A DNA stretch of 64,000 nucleotides from Cymodocea nodosa (lineage: Eukaryota; Streptophyta; Magnoliopsida; Alismatales; Cymodoceaceae). Under the pieces are notes generated by a model. It had not been told where the DNA came from. It worked only from the letters and a program-made list of their open reading frames with translations, and searched no databases. The DNA lies in contig CM072341.1 of NCBI GenBank assembly GCA_036874045.1, forward strand, positions 19,480,501 to 19,544,500, in the 5' to 3' direction. The position numbers and the translations under genes are program-made. This document shows, piece after piece, positions 58,473 through 64,000 of the stretch (position 1 is its first letter; every line of letters begins with the position of its first letter).

Positions 58473-61400
58473 ATGAGGATGGACGGAGAGGCGATGGCGC
58501 CATGGGAGCAGCATTCGGCGGTCATCAGCATCCCTAGGTTCGACTACAAAGCGCCCGGCGCCATTCTCGAGAAACCATGTTCTGGGTTCCTCGTCACTTG
58601 CCCCATTAGTGAGTTTTCTTCCTCAGTTCCTCCTCTCGTGTCTCTGGACATTTTCGCGTGAATCATCTCGATTGTTGGTGTTGTTGCCGCCGCCGCCGCC
58701 GCCTCTCGTGGACGTCAATCGAAGGTTTTAGGCAAAGGTTTAACGTTTTATAAACCTTTTGGATGTGTTTTTCGAAAACAAGTTTTAACTTTCATTTGGA
58801 TGTGTGGTTGCTTTTTCTTAGGAATTTTATTGAATAAGTAGGGATGCAAGTGCTTGGTGATCGGATCTGATGTGGCCATTCCTTTTCTTTTTACTCGCAT
58901 TCTAAAATTTTAGGTAAATGTTGTAACAATCAGCAATTATTTATTGTTGATCGTACCAACCGTGCCTGTGATCTTTTTTGTTGTTGGAAAATGTGAGAAA
59001 TTACTGCATGGGAAGAATAAATCTACCGTTGCAGGTGCGGATCTGCAGTTCTCCCATCCCTTTTCGCAAAGTAGTGAAGACAAAGCTTTTCTCCTTTAGC
59101 TCTCGGTTCTTGTGTTGTGTCAACTCCAATGGAGGTACAACATGACAACGTATGGTTGGTCTCCTAAACCCTAGGAACTAGATGCACCATCCATTTTGGT
59201 GAGAGCTCATGTCTCTAGTTCCTAGAGCAGAGTCATGCGGACTTGATTAGTCTAATTAGCTAAATCCGGGCATTGAGAACGTAAGGACAAATGCAAGATT
59301 CTCTACGTTGTAGCTACATGTGTGAGGCTCCACTAGTGGGAATAGTCTTTACTTTGCAATAAATGATGAGTAAAGGTGATGTAGTCATGAGTCTACATTG
59401 GAATACCTTATAACTTAAGCATTTTCTTAGTAATAGGGGATATATAAGGTCTTGCATGGGTAGGCCATGGGAGATGACTAGAGAGTATAGGCCAGGCGGA
59501 GTGGACCATGGGTCTGGTATGTGACATGTACAGGTGAACTGAGAAAATTTCATTGTATTCCCAATATCTCTCATGCGAATTTCTCTTTTGACATGATTTA
59601 TCACTTGGAAGTCCTTGATATAGTAATATACGTCTAAATTCCATTGACGGTGTCATTTTTAGACATCTAGTATCACTCAGGGATTTTATTCCTTTACCAG
59701 CATTAGAGTTCACTTTACTACTACACGTTTGATCGCTCCAGTTCAATGCCTGATAATTGAATGTTGAAAATTAAAATGTTAAAATCTTTCTTATAGATTA
59801 TGGGCCTAGGTATAATCATCATTTTATCTTTGCACCTAATCATATGTTCTCTATTTTTCAGAGAGGGAAAAAAGTGCTACTAAGGAGGCAATTGCTATCC
59901 TTGAAAAGGTGAAATTCATTTTTACCTGCCCCATCATGCATTCTTTTATTCACAGCATTATTCTCTAAACCAGTTCTTGCATCATTTCTAAGCATGTGAT
60001 TTTGTTTAGACTATTTGATGCAACAAAATTTATGAGTGATATGGACGTCTTTAATTTAGGACAAGGTGTAAAAATTATTTTTCTTGTAATTGCTTAAAAT
60101 TGTTAGAGGCTTATTTCAGCAAATTTGTGAAACAGTTAATGTATTAGAATTAGAGTTCTTATGGTAATTAGTCTCACTGAATCATTCTTTGAGGCTTATT
60201 CTTAACCCTTCAAGGTAACATTGTTGGTTTGGCATTTTAGTGCACTTATTTTCTAATTTCTTATTTTCTGGATTCAGACATTGCTATTCAGTGTTTGGGT
60301 TTTATCTTTCTGGCTGGTACACTAGATACTGAATATTTGTTCCTTAAGAGTTAAGACAAAGATATGGGTGTTGAAATTATCATATTCTAGTCATTCTCTA
60401 AATAACTAAAGGTAAAATAAAAGATCTGTGTGGAATATATATTTCTTATGTAGCTATATGTCTTGTATATTTTTGATTCTGGGAAAGTGTCTGCATTAAT
60501 GGGATATAGTGGTTTCCCAAAGGTACTTGTACTTCTGGATTGCTTTGTACACAAAATATCAAAAGTTTTCAATATGGTAATTAAATTATCGTACATTTAA
60601 GTTATTTAAGTTTATTGAATCTTTCTAGCACCTACCAACCTCGAGTAATCACTCTGATGGAGTAGCCACATCTGAAGTACATCCTGAAAAGAGAAGGAAA
60701 ATAAACTTTGAGGAAATAGAAAGTGGCAGCAGGTCTTACTCTGAAGGAAAAGAGACGTTGGACACCACAATAGATTGTGGTGAGCCTTGGTACTCTTATT
60801 GTAAGGAATCTTTTTTTGTTAAAAGAGTAGTGTGTTATTTGCTGCCGAGAAAGTATAACAAGATATTTTCCTTCTCGTCCTAGGTTAACTATGTGTTTTA
60901 AAAGCTTGTCTTTGTCCTTTATAGGAAGTGCAGTTGTAGAAGGTTCCAAACCAATAGATTTAAGTTCTAACAAAGATGAACTCAAACTTTCCCTGGTTAA
61001 GCTAAGAAAGAATGGTTTGCTGCTATTCACCCTCCACTCTGACAGGCAGAGATCTGTTCATACTTTGAAGAAAATATTGCAGTCTTTGGAGCTTGGACGT
61101 ATGAAAACACCACAGTAAGTATGAACCTGTCATTTTATATTTTGATCATTGCAGTACCTTGGGGCTTCAATCTGTGATTTATTTTTGTTTTATATTTCTC
61201 CATCTAGTGAGATTAAAGCATTGGATGTGGTATTTCTCCTATATATATTTCTTCTGAGGCCTTAGCAGCTCTTTTTTGAAGAAACATCTGCTCCCAAACA
61301 TACTTTGTAACTTCTATATCTTCTACAGATGGTGCCATCGTATTTTTCCTATCCAAGAGATCTGTATTTTGAAGGAGAAATATTTATTTGATGTTGTTTC

Positions 61401-64000
61401 AAAGCTTGTTAAAAACTTCTTAGAGAGTAACACGAGGAATCTGGAAAATCCAATTAAGGTACATCTACCATTCTCCTTTCTGTGTCCTGAAATGCTGTGG
61501 CTAAACATTATTTATTTTGCTTGTTTTCTTGATATATTGTGTTACATAGTACATTTAGTTAAGCCTCTGAATGGTGTATTATGCCCGTTTAAGGTAAAAG
61601 AGAAAATTTAATAGAGTTTTCAGAGTTGCATTATAACTACACTACCAATGGACTTGTACGTTGCACTGATTATCCATATCTCAAAAGCATTGGCAAAATA
61701 TAAATTCCTAACAGAAAAAACAAATACCCAAATTAGTGAACCTGACTGAGAGCAAAGAAAATAAATACCAAATTAGAGTTTTGGCGTGTGTTGGTGTAAT
61801 GGTGAAGGAGAGGAAAGAGAAGATGAAGAGTGAAGGTGGTAGTGGTGTTTGTGGAGAAGCAACTGGGAACCTTCTTTCGTGAGATTTGCAGAGATTTGTA
61901 TAATTTTAAAAGGAGTACATTTTTTATAGAATTACATAAAAAGATGACAAATAAGCTTCCTTTCTTTTATTAGAATTATTGGGATCATACATTAACATAA
62001 ATATGATTTGAGCTTCTTTGTAGATGCTCACCCTTGGGTGATACTTATTATCTCCATGAGAATCATCCTATAAGTTTCAAAAAAAAAAAAGAGTTGAGCT
62101 TTTGATAGGCAATGTTGAGCATCATACTTCAGAGGGCTAACCCTCCTTACCATAGCTTGTCACTGAGATGCACCCACCCATAATGAGGTGAACTGATCGG
62201 TCAACTGCAATGGCTGTCACACAAACAGATATTGTTGATGGATCAAAAAGCATGGAGGAGCCCATCCACATGGATATAATGGAAGGAGATGCCTTCAAGA
62301 GAAATAGCAAGAGAATGTAGTATAGGAGATCATTGTGCGTAATGGAAAGAAATAGTTTTTGCATGTGTTTGAGGAGACATGAGAAATGAAATAGTCAGGG
62401 TTTGCACGTGTTCGAGAAGTAGGGAGAGTTAGACTTGGTTACTTTTGTAATTCTATTTCACCTTAAGTTACAAACCAGGCAAACTCAGCATTCTCTGCTG
62501 AGTTATCTTGCATGCTGAATTAAAAGAAAGGACCTGAATGTAGCATTTACCTGGCTTGAGTCACTCTGAATTTGGCTAGTCAAGTGAACTGGGCTCAGTT
62601 AAATTTTGGATTACCAAGTTGACTCATGTCTGATGACCTTTTTTGGCAATCTCATCATTCATGCTCAAATATATATTATGCAATTCAACCATATCTGCTT
62701 GGCACATGCATTGTAATTTTTTTTGCATCCTATGACAGATTTGCAACTTGGGATGAATCCTGATGGGTTAATTTTTCTTTCGAGGGGCACGTACTTATGT
62801 TGGTCCTAAAATGTTACCAACTGAAGGTTTATAATTGCCCCTAACGCCCAACTTTGTGATGCGGCATCTCCTGATGTTACTCCTTAGGATAGGAACCACT
62901 GCACGTCAGTCTGAAACTAGTGTAATAGGTCTCTTTTTCTTTTGTTATTTTTTAAGATTTCAATTTTAGATTTTGATGTTTTTTGGATTTTTCCATTCAG
63001 TTGATATTTTTCTGATTGCAGTTGGATTTTGAAAAATACTCAGATCTGAGTGAGACCACTGTTGGTCTAGAATTCTCTGGGTAAAGTACTCAGAATATTT
63101 TAGAGAATATGAAACAATTTCAAAATTACTTAATTTGTTTTAGTACAGTAATTTAGAATCAAACAAGTTAAAAGAGATTTTTTGCTAGCATAATTGTTGC
63201 TGAAACATGGTATCTTATCATGTGTCTTTGACATCTGTTTTATTAAAAATAGACAGCCAGTACATGGGGCTTACATCAATGTGAAATCTCGGAAAGGTCC
63301 AATTTTACTTACTTTCATAAATAGAGATATTTTTTCTAAAGATTCAAACAAGTGATCACCATGTTATAATGAAGCAACCCTACTGATGCACCAAAACTTG
63401 GTCTCTGCCTACTTTGTTACTGTATTCTGTTAGATACCCTCAATTCTCCTCATTGTCTTCCTGTGTGATGATTTTTTGTAAGTCAACTATTTAAATGATA
63501 CTTCAGTTTGCAGTTGGCTATGATAGAAGAGGTATGGAAGAGACGGACAAAGCCTCAAATGAGGTTAATGATTTATGTTTGTTGGATAGAAATGAGTGTT
63601 TCAAGGTTGTGGCAAAAACAGTCAAACATGTTGCAGCAGACTCAATTGTTGATCTCAAGTCACCTGAGGTGATATTGCTGTTTCTGGAAATTATATTTTA
63701 TACTTTGTTAAGGAGAAAATGGCATGTTATCCTACAATGTTAAATATACTTTTTCCTAACCAAAAAAAGCCAATTATGCATATGATTTAGATAGTATTTT
63801 CTCATTATACTTTTTCAAGACTTCAACAGTCAGTGGTGATTGATAATTCAAAAGGAACAAAGGAAACCTATCAATCTTTTTTGAAGAGGAACAAGAAAAA
63901 CCTATCAACTTGCTCAGTAGTTAAAATATCTTGCTAGTATGTGGTTTTTTTATTATTGTAAGACTGTTTTGTGTGATTCATGTTTTTGCCTTTTAGCTGA
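58473..64000 (+). CDS. THUMP domain protein 1 homologue (TAN1/THUMPD1), 5' part
   Basis: Six exons are seen: 58473-58608, 59862-59908, 60629-60779, 60925-61114, 61329-61458 and 63507-63668. They join in frame to 272 codons and the gene runs off the window. The family partners the Kre33/NAT10 acetyltransferase to make N4-acetylcytidine at position 12 of tRNA-Leu and tRNA-Ser. The N terminus has CPIKREKSATKEAIAILEK (about 44-62). A variable charged linker follows. The THUMP RNA-binding domain begins with the RIFPIQEICI word (exon 5) and continues in exon 6 with FAVGYDRRGMEET and CFKVVAKTVKHVAADSIVDL. The rest, expected to read on through a PVSG-like end, is outside. All introns are GT-AG; intron 5 is about 2 kb. 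A GCC run (about 58683-58702) and a 12-bp inverted repeat (59171-59182 and 59214-59225) lie in intron 1. Confidence 0.88.

Noticed and set aside
1..64000. tRNA genes, rRNA, CRISPR arrays, bacterial-type operons
   Set aside because: None recognised by eye. The tRNA-Met-like words at 24826, 28666 and 56098 are retroelement primer-binding sites, not tRNA genes.

Overview
This window is nuclear DNA from a flowering plant. The evidence is intron-rich genes with plant-type splice sites, plant-only enzyme families, and long AT-rich intergenic stretches filled with decayed LTR retrotransposons, hAT transposons and a LINE relic. Protein flavour and retroelement types suggest a monocot, possibly Zingiberales (banana or ginger group), but that placement is an inference.

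Seven protein-coding genes can be supported. From left to right they are: a secreted periplasmic-binding-protein-like gene of 11 exons (1456-3978, +); a GT31 beta-1,3-galactosyltransferase-like gene (8430-9431, -); a single-exon nuclear-type protein with a coiled coil and acidic C-terminal repeats (11929-13104, +); a GT77 nucleotide-diphospho-sugar transferase-like gene (18753-20949, -); a phi-class glutathione S-transferase of the anthocyanin-transport (AN9/TT19) type (47042-48186, +); a phytoene synthase, the entry enzyme of carotenoid synthesis (52198-57276, -); and the 5' part of a THUMPD1/TAN1-type tRNA acetylation cofactor (58473 to beyond the window, +). The last two are head to head across a short candidate bidirectional promoter.

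The middle (about 22-46.5 kb) is a retroelement nest. A Ty1/copia element with a clear 5' LTR, tRNA-Met primer site and gag-pol, but cut off in integrase, lies at 22.16-25.03 kb between two 150-bp direct repeats. At 28.5-36.5 kb a plus-strand copia element (A) is split by a minus-strand copia element (B), and B is itself interrupted twice by Sirevirus-like solo LTRs with target-site duplications. At 38.66-41.1 kb there is a dead hAT transposase. At 41.4-46.4 kb there is a dead Ty3/gypsy element interrupted by another solo LTR. A further internally deleted copia element sits inside intron 2 of phytoene synthase.

I found no sign of a wholly new system. The most interesting features are structural: a 14-nt microexon and a likely GC-AG intron in the first gene, duplication of a promoter plus exon start at the GT77 gene, a GC-rich minisatellite inside a retroelement leader, a relic of a second GT31 gene, palindromic G-box motifs in the solo LTRs, and the intronic retroelement in a carotenoid gene. 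No tRNA, rRNA or CRISPR was recognised.
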